DNA of 64,000 nt from Lysinibacillus sphaericus (GCF_001629735.1 NZ_CP015224.1:3720001-3784000); one strand, 5' to 3'; counted from the first letter of the stretch, positions 44,225-54,934 are shown. Translations and numbers: made by a program. The notes: generated from the sequence alone by a model not told the origin.

Positions 44225-45571
44225 ATGCCTTTAGTTATTGTAGGTATTGGTATTATTGCGCTGTTAATTTTAATAATGATCTTTAAATTAAATACGTTTA
44301 TCTCTTTAATCATTGTTTCATTTGGTGTCGCCTTAGTTCTTGGAATACCTGTAGATAGTATTGTGAAAACGATTGAAACCGGATTAGGCGGTACACTAGG
44401 TCACTTGGCATTAATATTTGGACTTGGCGCAATGCTAGGTAAGTTAATAGCTGATTCAGGGGGCGCACAGCGCATTGCTATGACCCTTGTGAACAAATTT
44501 GGAGAAAAAAATATTCAGTGGGCGGTTGTTGCGGCATCCTTTATTATCGGAGTTGCTCTTTTCTTTGAGGTAGGGCTAGTCCTATTAATACCTATTGTTT
44601 TCGCGATTTCGAGACAATTGAAGGTTTCTATCTTGTATCTAGGTATTCCGATGACAGCTGCTTTATCGGTCACACATGGATTTTTGCCCCCACATCCAGG
44701 TCCTACGGTGATTGCAGGTGAATATGGGGCAAACATCGGGGAAGTATTACTTTATGGTTTTATTATCGCCGTTCCAACTGTTATTTTAGCTGGGCCATTA
44801 TTTACAAAGGTAGCTAAAAAATTAGTGCCTGAATCATTCAATAAAACTGGGAATATTGCCTCTTTAGGAGAGCAAAAGACTTTTGAGCTGGAGGATACTC
44901 CTAGCTTTGGTATAAGTGTCTTCACTGCATTGTTACCCGTTATTTTAATGTCCATCGCTACTATAATTACGCTGCTACAAAAAACAATAGGCTTCGAAGA
45001 TAACAGCTTATTAGCAGGAATCCGCTTCATTGGAGAGGCTGGTACTGCCATGTTAATTTCCTTATTAGTAGCTGTTTATACGATGGGTATAGCAAGAAAA
45101 ATTCCAATTAAGCAAGTAATGGAATCATGTACAACAGCAATCTCGCATATTGGCATGATGCTGCTGATTATTGGCGGTGGTGGTGCCTTCAAACAAGTAT
45201 TAATCGATGGTGGCGTTGGTGATTATGTAGCTGAACTATTCCATGGAACTACCTTATCACCCATACTATTAGCATGGATTATTGCTGCTATTTTACGCAT
45301 TTCATTGGGGTCAGCTACGGTTGCCGCTTTAACAACAGCTGGGCTAGTAATCCCTATGTTAGGCCAACATGATGTGAACCTTGCATTGGTGGTTCTTGCG
45401 ACAGGTGCGGGAAGCTTAATTGCTTCCCATGTTAATGATGCTGGATTTTGGATGTTTAAGGAATACTTCGGGTTAAGTATGAAAGAAACGTTTGCCACAT
45501 GGACGTTGCTAGAAACAATTGTATCTGTAGCTGGTCTAGGATTTATTTTATTACTAAGTTTATTTGTTTAA
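44225..45571 (+). CDS. gntP: Gluconate permease
   Basis: The 448-residue GntP-family proton-coupled carrier has 12 or more membrane segments. Family stretches include GLGGTLGHLALIFGLGAMLG near residue 53, THGFLPPHPGP near 150 and GSATVAALTTAGLV near 360. It has a strong site AAAGGAGG and lies 15 bp after gntK. It supplies gluconate for GntK. Confidence 0.93.
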   Translation: MPLVIVGIGIIALLILIMIFKLNTFISLIIVSFGVALVLGIPVDSIVKTIETGLGGTLGHLALIFGLGAMLGKLIADSGGAQRIAMTLVNKFGEKNIQWAVVAASFIIGVALFFEVGLVLLIPIVFAISRQLKVSILYLGIPMTAALSVTHGFLPPHPGPTVIAGEYGANIGEVLLYGFIIAVPTVILAGPLFTKVAKKLVPESFNKTGNIASLGEQKTFELEDTPSFGISVFTALLPVILMSIATIITLLQKTIGFEDNSLLAGIRFIGEAGTAMLISLLVAVYTMGIARKIPIKQVMESCTTAISHIGMMLLIIGGGGAFKQVLIDGGVGDYVAELFHGTTLSPILLAWIIAAILRISLGSATVAALTTAGLVIPMLGQHDVNLALVVLATGAGSLIASHVNDAGFWMFKEYFGLSMKETFATWTLLETIVSVAGLGFILLLSLFV

Positions 45572-45598
45572 AAAATGGAAAAGAAGGAGCGAGCATAA

Positions 45599-46999
45599 AT
45601 GTTAAATACAATAGGCGTTATTGGTTTAGGTGTTATGGGCAGTAATATCGCCTTAAACATGGCTAATAAGGGCGAGCAAGTAGCAGTTTATAACTATACA
45701 CGTGATCTAACAGACAAACTTTTACAAAAGGTCGAAGGACAAGCGCTTACTCCTTACTATGAAATAGAAGATTTTGTGCTTTCTTTAGAAAAACCAAGAA
45801 AGATCTTTTTAATGGTGACTGCTGGTAAAGCCATTGATTCAGTCATTGCTTCCTTAGTGCCTTTCCTTGAAACAGGCGATATCATTATGGACGGTGGTAA
45901 CTCTCACTATCAAGATACAGAGCGTAGACATGATGAACTGATGGCTCGAGGTATTGGCTATTTAGGCATTGGCATTTCAGGTGGTGAGGTTGGAGCATTG
46001 ACAGGTCCTTCTATCATGCCTGGTGGCAATCGAGAGGTCTACGAAAAGGTGGCTCCTATTCTTACGAAGATTGCAGCGCAATTTAAAGGCAATTCATGCT
46101 GTACGTATATGGGGCCTAAAGGTGCAGGTCATTTTGTCAAAATGGTCCACAATGGAATCGAGTACGCTGATATGCAGCTTATTGCAGAGGCCTATACTTT
46201 TTTAAGAAAAAATGTAGGATTATCTGTTGAGGAAATTGCTGAAATCTTTGAAACATGGAATCAAGGGGAATTAAAAAGCTATTTAATTGAAATTACAGCT
46301 GAAATTTTACGAAAAAAAGATGATGTCACAGGCTTACCTCTAATCGATATGATTCTTGATAAAGCTGGTCAAAAAGGAACTGGCAAATGGACGAGTATGC
46401 AATCCATCGATAATGGTATTCCAACATCGATAATTACAGAGGCTTTATTCGCTCGCTATATTTCATCATTAAAAGAAGAACGAGTTCATGCAGAAGCAGT
46501 ATTAGCAGGTCCAAGCAGTACACAGCCAAATCTAGATAAAGATGTGTGGGTAGAATATGTCAGACAAGCCCTCTATATGGGGAAAATCTGTGCCTATGCA
46601 CAAGGGTTTACACAATATAAAATGACCTCCGAGCTCTATAATTGGAACTTACCATTAAAGGATATTGCGCTCATTTTCCGTAGTGGGTGCATTATACGTG
46701 CAGAGTTTTTAAATGTGATAAGCGATGCTTATCACAAACAACCTACACTCGCCAACCTATTAATAGCTCCTTACTTTGCAGAAAAAACAAAGGACTATCA
46801 AAGTGGATTGAGAAAAATTGTATGTGAGGGTATACAGGCAGGGAATGCATTCCCATGCTTAAGTGCCTCGCTCACATATTATGATAGTTATCGGACTCGT
46901 TCATCTAATGCTAACCTGTTACAGGCACAGCGCGATTATTTTGGTGCTCATACATATGAGCGAACTGATTTAGCAGGTGTGTTCCACACAGATTGGTAA
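45599..46999 (+). CDS. gntZ: 6-Phosphogluconate dehydrogenase, decarboxylating (GntZ type)
   Basis: The 466-residue enzyme oxidises and decarboxylates 6-phosphogluconate to ribulose 5-phosphate, connecting gluconate to the pentose phosphate pathway. It has the N-terminal dinucleotide fold IGVIGLGVMGSNIALNMANKG, the substrate motif IMDGGNSHYQDTERR, GISGGEVGA and the catalytic region GPKGAGHFVKMVHNGIEYAD. The C-terminal helical domain is complete. It closes the gntRKPZ operon in the same order as in B. subtilis. Confidence 0.95.
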   Translation: MLNTIGVIGLGVMGSNIALNMANKGEQVAVYNYTRDLTDKLLQKVEGQALTPYYEIEDFVLSLEKPRKIFLMVTAGKAIDSVIASLVPFLETGDIIMDGGNSHYQDTERRHDELMARGIGYLGIGISGGEVGALTGPSIMPGGNREVYEKVAPILTKIAAQFKGNSCCTYMGPKGAGHFVKMVHNGIEYADMQLIAEAYTFLRKNVGLSVEEIAEIFETWNQGELKSYLIEITAEILRKKDDVTGLPLIDMILDKAGQKGTGKWTSMQSIDNGIPTSIITEALFARYISSLKEERVHAEAVLAGPSSTQPNLDKDVWVEYVRQALYMGKICAYAQGFTQYKMTSELYNWNLPLKDIALIFRSGCIIRAEFLNVISDAYHKQPTLANLLIAPYFAEKTKDYQSGLRKIVCEGIQAGNAFPCLSASLTYYDSYRTRSSNANLLQAQRDYFGAHTYERTDLAGVFHTDW

Positions 47000-47938
47000 A
47001 TAAAAAGCTAAAATATACATCATCGTATCATGATTGTATATTTTAGCTTTTTCATTATCTCTATACACATGTACTCGATTACGTTCTGCTTGTTTTGCTG
47101 AGTACTGTGCTTTATTTGCTTTGTTTAAGAGTTGATATAATGTCTCTTCCCCATTTGTACCTTCAGCAACCCCAAAGCTAATCGTAGTCTTAAGCGGTTG
47201 TAGCTCCATACTTTGATGATTCATATCCACTAGCACCACTGTAAATGGGGATGACGTCCCTTTCGCCTCACCATACGCTTGATTACATTGTTGAAAAAAC
47301 ACACAGCGAGCCTGTTTTTCTAACATTTTTTAGTAAGAACCAGCACAAACTCCTACCTCTTCACCACGCTCTCCCATGTAACGGGAATCGCTGCCCTGTT
47401 ACCTCAAGTTTTTACCTTCGCAAAGCGCATACCGAACATAAATCTTGTTAATGGTGGGATTATCTTATTACAGGCTGGATCAAATTGTATTAATCTATAG
47501 CTTTCATCTAATACGATAACGCCATCATTGATACTATGAAATATAGCATCCTTAGCAACCGGCATTCCTCTAAATAAGCATGAGGAATAAATAGACCAAA
47601 AGGGGGAAGTCCAGAAAATAAACAAATGCTGTTATAATGGGAATCAACTGCCCACACATTAACGCAATTAATGGTGGTCGATAGGACCTAGCTGTTTCCT
47701 TCCAATGGGTCAGTACTAATAAAAGTACTAACCAACATGCTGGAAAAAGTAAATATGCCATGAATGATATCCATTTCCGGGTGAATATAAGGAGATCCTA
47801 AAACAGGGTCAATTTCAAAAAACTCGATAATGAAGATGATGGATATCATTTGTAGCAACGATTACTAAACTAGTAGAAGGTATAACAAAAATTCCCATGA
47901 GCTCTTTTGTGGATGTATTTATCACAGCTACCACCCAA
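46970..47938 (-). pseudogene. Decayed 7TM-PAS-GGDEF diguanylate cyclase gene
   Basis: Fragments of one protein occur in successive frames on the minus strand. First comes a 7TM sensor piece (VAVINTSTKELMGIFVIP and ATNDIHHLHYRVF, about 47825-47935), ended by a stop. Then follows another 7TM piece (MAYLLFPACWLVLLLVL..., 47570-47761) and a PAS piece (FHSINDGVIVLDESYRLIQF, 47404-47570). Last is the end of a GGDEF domain (TTISFGVAEGTNGEETLYQLL and AKQAERNRVHVY, 47060-47326). Frameshifts, stops, a large loss between PAS and GGDEF (the GGDEF motif itself is missing) and a missing N-terminus show that it is dead. The last frame reads through the gnt terminator. Confidence 0.8.
47002..47053. terminator. 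gnt operon terminator
   Basis: A long stem (AAAAAGCTAAAATATACA with TGTATATTTTAGCTTTTT) just after gntZ, symmetrical enough to act in both directions. Confidence 0.9.
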
Positions 47939-47963
47939 AAATTTAAGAAGTCAGGAGGGCAAT

Positions 47964-48293
47964 ATGACTAATAAGGATAGCCTAGATATCATCTTTTCAG
48001 ATCCAATCGAAAGCCCTTCCCACCCCTTTTATCATAAGCAAATTGTGTTTACAGGTGCTCTTTCCAAGATGACTCGTTCAGAAGCAGCTAAACACGTAAA
48101 GGCTTGTGGTGGATTTTTACAAGGCACCGTTACACAGCAAACCGATTTTATTATCCTTGGAGACAAACGTCGTGGCATCAGTACTAAACAACGTAAAGCC
48201 GAGCAACTCATTAACCTTGGTCAGGATATTCAAATACTTATAGAAAGCGATTTTTTATGGATTATTTCAATGCCAAAGGTAGTTGAAAGATAA
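47964..48293 (+). CDS. Stand-alone BRCT domain protein
   Basis: The 109-residue protein starts at ATG 47964 with CAGGAGGG upstream. Residues about 22-105 form a BRCT domain: KQIVFTGALSKMTRSEAAKHVKACGG, then TDFIILGD and a final DFLWIISM. It is most like the BRCT domains of bacterial NAD-dependent DNA ligase and DnaQ-like exonucleases, but without a catalytic partner. It may bind DNA ends or a phosphorylated partner. It is short, monocistronic and lies just next to the decayed cyclase gene. Confidence 0.8.
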   Translation: MTNKDSLDIIFSDPIESPSHPFYHKQIVFTGALSKMTRSEAAKHVKACGGFLQGTVTQQTDFIILGDKRRGISTKQRKAEQLINLGQDIQILIESDFLWIISMPKVVER

Positions 48294-48294
48294 A

Positions 48295-48330
48295 AAAGAG
48301 TATGTGCGAGTTAATCGACATACTCTTTAA
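48295..48330. terminator. Bidirectional terminator
   Basis: AAAGAGTATGT/ACATACTCTTT 11-bp stem with A-rich and T-rich flanks between the convergent BRCT and cyclophilin genes. Confidence 0.8.
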
Positions 48331-48369
48331 TCCTAATTGATTTAGCCTTTTTAACTTTTATGAAAGGAA

Positions 48370-49017
48370 TTACTTATTTACTTTAGGTGCTGGGTAATTA
48401 AAGCCCTTCGTATCTACTTCTACTTTTTTCATTTGCTGATCTTCTAATGGTTTATCTGTAGCATCTCGCTCAGCAGCAACAATGGCATCCACAGTTTCCA
48501 TTCCTTCAATTACTTTCCCAAAAGCAGCATATTTACCATCTAGATCTGTTGTCTCTTTTACCATAATAAAAAATTGTGATCCTGCAGAGTTTGGATCTTG
48601 CGAGCGAGCCATTGAAATAACACCACGTTCGTGTTTCAGGCTATTGTCCCAACCATTTGAGGAAAACTCGCCATCAATTGAATAGTCAGGTCCACCTGTA
48701 CCATTACCTGAAGGGTCTCCACCTTGAATCATAAAATCAGGAATAACGCGATGGAATATAAGACCATCATAAAATCCTTCTTCCACTAATGAAATAAAGT
48801 TAGCTACAGTATTTGGTGCTACTGTAGGCTCTAATTCAATAACAATTTTTTCATCATTGCTCATCGTAATAGTGACAATCGGATTTTCTTTCACCTTTGA
48901 TGCGTAATCCACCGTTTCTGTTTTCTTACTGTCCTTTGCTGTACCACAGCCCGTCAATACAAACATAATTGCTAGTAATGATAACACTACATAAATACCT
49001 TTATTACGTGTATACAT
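48370..49017 (-). CDS. Lipoprotein cyclophilin-type peptidyl-prolyl isomerase
   Basis: The 215-residue protein has a lipoprotein signal peptide (lipobox LTGC, Cys near 24), so it acts outside the membrane, probably on folding of secreted proteins. The cyclophilin domain (about 45-205) contains FHRVIPDFMIQGGDPSGNGTGGP with the catalytic arginine, then MARSQDPNSAGSQFFI and AAFGKVIEGME. It lacks the eukaryotic cyclosporin-binding tryptophan region in typical form. The ribosome site GAGGAG is good. Confidence 0.9.
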   Translation of the reverse strand: MYTRNKGIYVVLSLLAIMFVLTGCGTAKDSKKTETVDYASKVKENPIVTITMSNDEKIVIELEPTVAPNTVANFISLVEEGFYDGLIFHRVIPDFMIQGGDPSGNGTGGPDYSIDGEFSSNGWDNSLKHERGVISMARSQDPNSAGSQFFIMVKETTDLDGKYAAFGKVIEGMETVDAIVAAERDATDKPLEDQQMKKVEVDTKGFNYPAPKVNK

Positions 49018-49720
49018 CTTTTCAACTCCTCTTATTTACCATCAATTCATTATAAAACTATCCCATGGTTAACCACAATCAATCACACATCATGTCAGGA
49101 CGATCTCTTGTTACAAACTCACACCCGTTAATTAAAATACGTTTTGAATAATATAGCATTCTAATAATCAGAATATTAAATCAACAAAGAGATGAATGCT
49201 CATTTGTATAGAGGAATTTTTAATGGTCTGTAGAATAAAATTAGGAAGCACTCTAATGTTGTATTAATTCCCATGTTTGGAAAAATACTCTGAGGAGGAT
49301 TCATTCTGATAGATGAAAACAAATAGTAATAATAATATGTTACTATTCTTCATTAAGTTATGACGACCGTTTTAGAAACTGGCCCTTTATTTTCCCCTGA
49401 CAATTCACAATTTACATGTACAAGCTGTTTGCATTTTTTTGGATGGAACATTTACTTTTCATTCCTAGTAAAAACCTAATAGATCATTATCGTCACTGTA
49501 GAATGTGTTTAATTTTAATCAAAGGATTCTAGTCCTACATAAAAAGAGTAATGGCTAAAATCGCAACATACTCTTAAGGAATTTTAACTAATTTATACAT
49601 TTTTTTACCTACCTGTTTATTACTACTGTAAAATACAATAATAAGACATTCGATACGAATAAAGCAAAAATTTAACATTTTTTCTACAGGACAATGACAA
49701 AAAATTGGGGGTTCATTTAC
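49018..49720. other. 703-bp intergenic region before the GGDEF-EAL gene
   Basis: Apart from upstream control of the two divergent genes I see no coding sequence. At 49541-49575 an imperfect hairpin (AAAGAGTA, then ACATACTCTT) resembles the terminator at 48295-48330, as if it were a decayed copy; this may mark a deleted gene. No clear promoter, riboswitch or repeat array was found. An ATG at 49694 opens the frame of the next gene but is less likely to be its start. Confidence 0.5.
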
Positions 49721-52498
49721 ATGTCTATAGAACAAACGAGATATTCTCGACTGGCCAATATAACGAAAATGATAAACATGAAGTTGGATTTACGTGAAGT
49801 ATTGGAGCAGGTAACAATCGCAATATCTGAAGAAATCGTCAACTGTGATTCAGTGGGAATTTATTTGCCACAAGAAGATGGAACATTCAGAGGATATGTA
49901 GGAAAACCAGAGGTGATTAACGGCTGGACATTAAATATGCATGTCATTGAAACCGAAATAGATTTGCTGGCAAAGGAAGTGATTGAAACAAAGAAAACAA
50001 TCTATATTCCTGATACTTCAAGAGATAATCGCCCTGACCCTAGAGCCGTTGAAGGATTTCATATTAAATCTTTATTAGCACTTCCTATTTCCTTTGAACA
50101 AGAGTTATTTGGCCTTGTTTTTTTATTTGATTATGGAATTCCAATGAATTTAACTGAGGAAGAAATTCAAACGGTTGAAGCCTATGTAAATATGGCTGCG
50201 GTTGCGATTCAAAACGCAAACAACTTAACTTATAAAGAGCATCTTATAAATGAAAAGCAGTTACTGCTCGATGTTACACGTGATTTATCCATGTGCTCTT
50301 CACTACAGGAGAGCCTTGATAAATGCTTTTTCTACTTAGAAAAGGTTTTAGATAATAAAAATATAGGTGTTCACTTATTAGATCCTTTAGCAGAAAAAAG
50401 TATTAAACCGGCTAAGTTGAGTAAGGATAGCGATTGGACCGAAGAGAATTGGCTTAAAACACATAACAAAATACAAATTGATGAGAGCAATGATTCTGTC
50501 ATGCAGGAGGTTTTTGAAACGAAAAAAGCCATTCTTATTCCAAATGTATTTGAAGATGACAGGCCAAATCATGAGGTTTGTCGTAATTTCGGCATAAATG
50601 GTTTAGTGATGTTTCCTTTGATTTCAATGGGTGAAATTTTAGGACAAATTTCCATTGTTAATCTTGAAAATAAACCATTTTTCTATTCAGAGACTCAATT
50701 ACAATTAGCTCAGTCCATTGTTGATACTACTGCGTCTGCATTATCTAATCAGTTATATATGGAAAAACAAGAGATTATAATCGAGGAGAGAACATCGGAA
50801 GTAAGAGACAAAAATAAAGAGCTTGAACGTGTTGTCGCTGAGTTACAGCAACTTAGCCGTGAAAAAGAGTTAATTCTCAACTCGGCAGGTGAGGGCATTT
50901 TCGGATTAGATCTTGACCGAAACATTACGTTTTGCAATCCAGCCGGTGCGCTCATGCTGGGGTATGAAACAGATAGAGATTTGATTGGAAAATCAGTTGA
51001 AATTATTATGAGTGGTTGTGAGGCAGAGGTCAACATTCCTGTTTCACCCTTTTTAAATACAAATTTTAACAGCTACGAAGTGTTTTTTAGAAAAGATCAT
51101 ACCTACTTCCCCGTCGAATACGTCACTTCTTTTATAAAAGAAGGCGATAAGGTCGTAGGCGAAGTGATTACATTTAAAGATATAACGCAAAGAAAGCAAT
51201 TAGAAGAAAAAATTAAATACCATGCCTATTTCGATAGTTTAACGGATTTGCCCAATAGGGTTCTTTTATTAGACAGACTAACGCAGGGACTGAAGTATGC
51301 AAAAGTAAATGGTGAAAAATTAGCTGTGCTCTACTTGGATTTAGATCGTTTCAAGTTAGTAAATGATTCGTTAGGTCATAGTTATGGGGATTTATTGCTT
51401 CAAAGTGTTGCCAAACGTTTAAGTGCCTGCGTCCCAGAAGATGCAACTGTATCAAGGCAAGGTGGGGATGAGTTTACAATCTATTTACCTAATATTAAGT
51501 GTGAGAATGACATTTTAAAAGTTATAAATTGTATCAATGCTTCTTTCTCTCAACCATTTAATTTGATTGACAATGAAATATATATTAAAACAAGTATTGG
51601 TATAAGTTTATTTCCTGAAAACGGCGATACTACAGACACGTTAATCAAAAATGCAGACACAGCTATGTACAAATCAAAAGAAACGCCAGGTACTAGCTAC
51701 CATTTCTTTAGTGAAGGAATGGATACAAGGACTTTTGAGAGTATCAAACTTGAGAATGATTTATATAAGGCTTTAGAGCGTGATGAATTGATGATCTTCT
51801 ATCAGCCTCAAATAAATTATAAAACAAATAAAATTAAGGGTGTAGAAGCTTTATTAAGGTGGAATCATCGAGAACATGGCATGATTACCCCCGATAAGTT
51901 TATTCCACTTGCTGAAGAAACAGGATTAATCGTCCCGATAGGTGAATGGGTTCTTAAGGAAGCATGCAAGCAATTAAAAGAATGGCATAATCAAGGATTT
52001 CCTTTAATCAGTATGTCTGTGAATTTATCTGTCCATCAGTTCGAACAGAATAATTTATTTTCTATTATTGAAAATGTTTTACATGAAGCCGATCTGTCTC
52101 CTGAATATTTACAGCTAGAGCTCACAGAAAATCTAATTGTAAAAAATACAGAGGTAACCTTAAAAACGATGAAACAATTGAAGGGACTTGGGGTTAATTT
52201 AGCTATTGATGATTTCGGTACAGGTTATTCATCTTTAGGATATTTAAAAAATTTACCAATTTCCACATTAAAAATTGATAAATCCTTTGTACAAGAAATG
52301 TTAACGGATGATGCAGCAGCTATTACAAATACAATCATTACCCTAGCTCAAAATTTGAAACTGGAGGTTATTGCTGAAGGAGTCGAAACAAAAGAACAAG
52401 CGGACTATTTATTGGTACAAAATTGTCATTTAATGCAAGGATATTTTTTCAGTAAGCCTATGAAAGCTGGAGAAATTATGAAAAAATATTTCTGTTAG
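49721..52498 (+). CDS. GAF-GAF-PAS-GGDEF-EAL bifunctional cyclic-di-GMP protein
   Basis: The 925-residue cytoplasmic protein has two GAF domains (about 20-170 and 190-345), a coiled coil (about 345-385), PAS (about 385-495), GGDEF (about 500-660) and EAL (about 680-920). GGDEF has an intact catalytic motif ([12 protein letters not shown]), but the usual RxxD inhibitory site five residues before it is replaced by PEDA. EAL is intact ([13 protein letters not shown], with [25 protein letters not shown] and AEGVET). It could therefore both make and break cyclic di-GMP. I prefer ATG 49721 (GGGGG upstream) to ATG 49694. No membrane segment. Confidence 0.88.
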   Translation: MSIEQTRYSRLANITKMINMKLDLREVLEQVTIAISEEIVNCDSVGIYLPQEDGTFRGYVGKPEVINGWTLNMHVIETEIDLLAKEVIETKKTIYIPDTSRDNRPDPRAVEGFHIKSLLALPISFEQELFGLVFLFDYGIPMNLTEEEIQTVEAYVNMAAVAIQNANNLTYKEHLINEKQLLLDVTRDLSMCSSLQESLDKCFFYLEKVLDNKNIGVHLLDPLAEKSIKPAKLSKDSDWTEENWLKTHNKIQIDESNDSVMQEVFETKKAILIPNVFEDDRPNHEVCRNFGINGLVMFPLISMGEILGQISIVNLENKPFFYSETQLQLAQSIVDTTASALSNQLYMEKQEIIIEERTSEVRDKNKELERVVAELQQLSREKELILNSAGEGIFGLDLDRNITFCNPAGALMLGYETDRDLIGKSVEIIMSGCEAEVNIPVSPFLNTNFNSYEVFFRKDHTYFPVEYVTSFIKEGDKVVGEVITFKDITQRKQLEEKIKYHAYFDSLTDLPNRVLLLDRLTQGLKYAKVNGEKLAVLYLDLDRFKLVNDSLGHSYGDLLLQSVAKRLSACVPEDATVSRQGGDEFTIYLPNIKCENDILKVINCINASFSQPFNLIDNEIYIKTSIGISLFPENGDTTDTLIKNADTAMYKSKETPGTSYHFFSEGMDTRTFESIKLENDLYKALERDELMIFYQPQINYKTNKIKGVEALLRWNHREHGMITPDKFIPLAEETGLIVPIGEWVLKEACKQLKEWHNQGFPLISMSVNLSVHQFEQNNLFSIIENVLHEADLSPEYLQLELTENLIVKNTEVTLKTMKQLKGLGVNLAIDDFGTGYSSLGYLKNLPISTLKIDKSFVQEMLTDDAAAITNTIITLAQNLKLEVIAEGVETKEQADYLLVQNCHLMQGYFFSKPMKAGEIMKKYFC

Positions 52499-52525
52499 CC
52501 TATTACATTATTATGCAAAGGGGAA

Positions 52526-54172
52526 ATGATGATGAAAGCAGCTCGCACAGTCTTAGAGTATTTAAAAAATAGTGGTGTGCAGTATATTTTTGGTATTCCA
52601 GCAGGCTCAGTCAATGCATTTTTTGATGAACTCAATGATATGAGTGAATTAACACCTATTGTCACAAAACATGAAGGAGCAGCATCCTATATGGCTGCAG
52701 CTTATGCAAAATACTCCAATCATTTGAGTGTTTGTATTGGTTGTAGTGGCCCTGGAGGAACAAATCTAGTAACAGGTGCCGCAAATGCTATGCGGGAGCA
52801 TTTACCGGTTTTATTTTTAACCGGTGCTGTTCCTGTTAACACGAACGGTTTAAATGCCTCTCAAGAGTTAGATGCTGAACCAATCTTTCGTCCAGTTACT
52901 AAATATAGCGTAACGGTTAAAGAATCGAAGGATTTACTCAAAGAAATAGTAAGAGCCACAGAAATTGCCCTATCTGGCGTGCCAGGTCCTGTACATATTG
53001 CTATACCAATAGATATTCAACATGAAACAATTTCACATGTAGAAATACCAGCTCCACCAAAAAGAACAGCCATTGTTCCTGAAATAGATACCATTAAAAA
53101 TGTAGCTGAAGAGCTATTAGCAAGAAGAAGTGGCTATATTTTGGTAGGGCAAGGCGTAAAAAACTCTGTTGAACAATTACTAGAGTTAGCCGAAATTCTA
53201 AATTGGCCAATTATAACAACACCACAGGCAAAAGGGTATATTCCAGAGGATCATCCTCTCCTAGTTGGTGTTTTCGGCTTTGCGGGTCACGAGGCTGCCT
53301 CAGAATTAATAGCTGATGGCGATGGGCAAGTATTATTAATTGTCGGTTCAAGTTTAGGTGAAACAGCCACGAATAACTACAACTTAAATCTTACTAAAAA
53401 TCGTTTTTCGATACAGATGGACTTTGATCAATCCGTGTTCAACCGAAAATATGAGATTGACTTACCTGTGCTAGGTGATATCAATGTGAGTTTACTATTG
53501 CTTATTGAAGAACTACGAGCTAACGGTCTAGCAAAAACTCCATTTAAGGTTAAAGAAAATAAAGAGATTTATAAAGAAGTCACAGGGGAATATAACACGA
53601 AAAATGTATTGTTAACTATTCAAAAATATTTACCTTCCTCCACAAGGTACGCTATTGATATTGGTGAATTTATGTCCTATGTCATTCATCATATGAAAGT
53701 AGTAGATTATGATACGTTTAATATTAATGTCCATTTTGGAGCAATGGGAAGTGGGATTGGATCTGCCATTGGTTCAAAGTTAGCCGAACCTGAACGTCCT
53801 GTTGCATGTATTACAGGAGATGGTTGCTTTTTCATGCATGGGATGGAGATTTTAACAGCAAAAGAATATAATCTACCCATATTATTTATTGTCATGAATA
53901 ATGCTCGTTTAGGGATGGTATACCATGGACATGCTTTACAGTTTAAGCGCACTCACCCATCCTTTGAGCAGCATCCCATTAATATTAGTGCTATGGCTTC
54001 AGCGATGGATATACCAAGCTTCCAAGTAACTGAGCTACAAGACCTTCATCATGATATGCTTCATCACCTAATGAATTTAAATGGTCCAGCTGTATTGGAA
54101 GTAGTTTTAACTGACAATAATACACCTCCCATGGGCGATCGAGTTAAATTTTTATCCTCTTTTGGAAAATAA
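52526..54172 (+). CDS. Thiamine pyrophosphate-dependent enzyme (acetolactate synthase/POX family)
   Basis: The 548-residue protein has the three-domain architecture of the family. The N-terminal PYR domain has the catalytic glutamate in VTKHEGAASYMAAAYAK near residue 50. A central FAD/NAD-like domain spans about 190-330. The C-terminal domain has the TPP motif GDGCFFMHGMEILTAKEYNL, ending at the NN of IVMNNAR (about 430-460). No second subunit gene adjoins it, so it is not the biosynthetic acetolactate synthase; pyruvate oxidase, catabolic synthase or a decarboxylase are all possible. Several ATGs cluster at 52526-52534 behind AAGGGG. Confidence 0.8.
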   Translation: MMMKAARTVLEYLKNSGVQYIFGIPAGSVNAFFDELNDMSELTPIVTKHEGAASYMAAAYAKYSNHLSVCIGCSGPGGTNLVTGAANAMREHLPVLFLTGAVPVNTNGLNASQELDAEPIFRPVTKYSVTVKESKDLLKEIVRATEIALSGVPGPVHIAIPIDIQHETISHVEIPAPPKRTAIVPEIDTIKNVAEELLARRSGYILVGQGVKNSVEQLLELAEILNWPIITTPQAKGYIPEDHPLLVGVFGFAGHEAASELIADGDGQVLLIVGSSLGETATNNYNLNLTKNRFSIQMDFDQSVFNRKYEIDLPVLGDINVSLLLLIEELRANGLAKTPFKVKENKEIYKEVTGEYNTKNVLLTIQKYLPSSTRYAIDIGEFMSYVIHHMKVVDYDTFNINVHFGAMGSGIGSAIGSKLAEPERPVACITGDGCFFMHGMEILTAKEYNLPILFIVMNNARLGMVYHGHALQFKRTHPSFEQHPINISAMASAMDIPSFQVTELQDLHHDMLHHLMNLNGPAVLEVVLTDNNTPPMGDRVKFLSSFGK

Positions 54173-54190
54173 ACGTTATCACTAATGAAG

Positions 54191-54236
54191 AAAAGTCATA
54201 TAGTTGGATGAATACATCCTCTATATGACCTTTTTG
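54191..54236. terminator. Bidirectional terminator
   Basis: AAGTCATATAG (54193-54203) pairs with CTATATGACCTT across a loop that contains GGATGAATACATCC; it is followed by TTTTT. It lies between convergent genes. Confidence 0.8.
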
Positions 54237-54238
54237 AT

Positions 54239-54829
54239 TTATAAATGCGAGAATGACTGTTGAATGACTCCGAGTATTGCTCCCATTGTTTTTCCTTTAA
54301 AAGCATCTGAAACTGCTTCACCCGTGGGATTGGAGAAATAGTAGCTATCCATTGTATCATCGAAATAATATCCGATACTTGCTAGTTCATGTGTTAAATT
54401 AGTTGGTAACTCCTTAAGTCCAGTTTGTTCAAAAAAATAATTTGTAGAATAGACTTTCACATCTATATCTCCAGCTCCCGTATGTACGACAAATAAATCT
54501 TTTTCATGCTGAACAATCCATTGACCCTTTGAATATAAAGATATTCTTGCTCCTTCTAATGAGGATATGGCATCTAAATTAACACCAAACATTTCATTTA
54601 GAATACTCCGAACCCTTGCCCCTGTTATATCTCCCGCATATTGTTGTAGAAAGGAGTCTATTACCTCTCTTCCTGAGAATGCAGAGGTTCCTACCATCTC
54701 TTTATTTACAATAGGAGTTTCATCTAAATTAATCTTATAAATTAAATCTACAACATGCCAAATATCGGTACTACTAGCCTTTCCTTTATAAGTATCTAAA
54801 TACTGATCCATCATTTCTGACTTCTTCAT
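54239..54829 (-). CDS. Hypothetical protein (196 aa)
   Basis: I do not recognise the family. The protein is soluble and has two parts: a helical N-terminal half (about 1-95, with TSTDIWHVVDLIYKINL-like stretches and REVIDSFLQQYAGDITGARV) and an alpha/beta C-terminal half (about 96-196, with SKGQWIVQHEKDLFVVHTGAGD and SIGYYFDDTMDSYYFSNP). The ribosome site GGGAGG is strong. It lies 105 bp from the zinc-ribbon/LRR gene on the same strand, so the two may be co-transcribed. Confidence 0.65.
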   Translation of the reverse strand: MKKSEMMDQYLDTYKGKASSTDIWHVVDLIYKINLDETPIVNKEMVGTSAFSGREVIDSFLQQYAGDITGARVRSILNEMFGVNLDAISSLEGARISLYSKGQWIVQHEKDLFVVHTGAGDIDVKVYSTNYFFEQTGLKELPTNLTHELASIGYYFDDTMDSYYFSNPTGEAVSDAFKGKTMGAILGVIQQSFSHL

Positions 54830-54934
54830 CTTCCGGTCCTCCCATAAAAACTATTCTATTGCTTCTCACATGTGTACCACTACGAGCTTTCATGAAATAA
54901 ACTATAAAATATTTTAAATTGCACGCACATGTCT

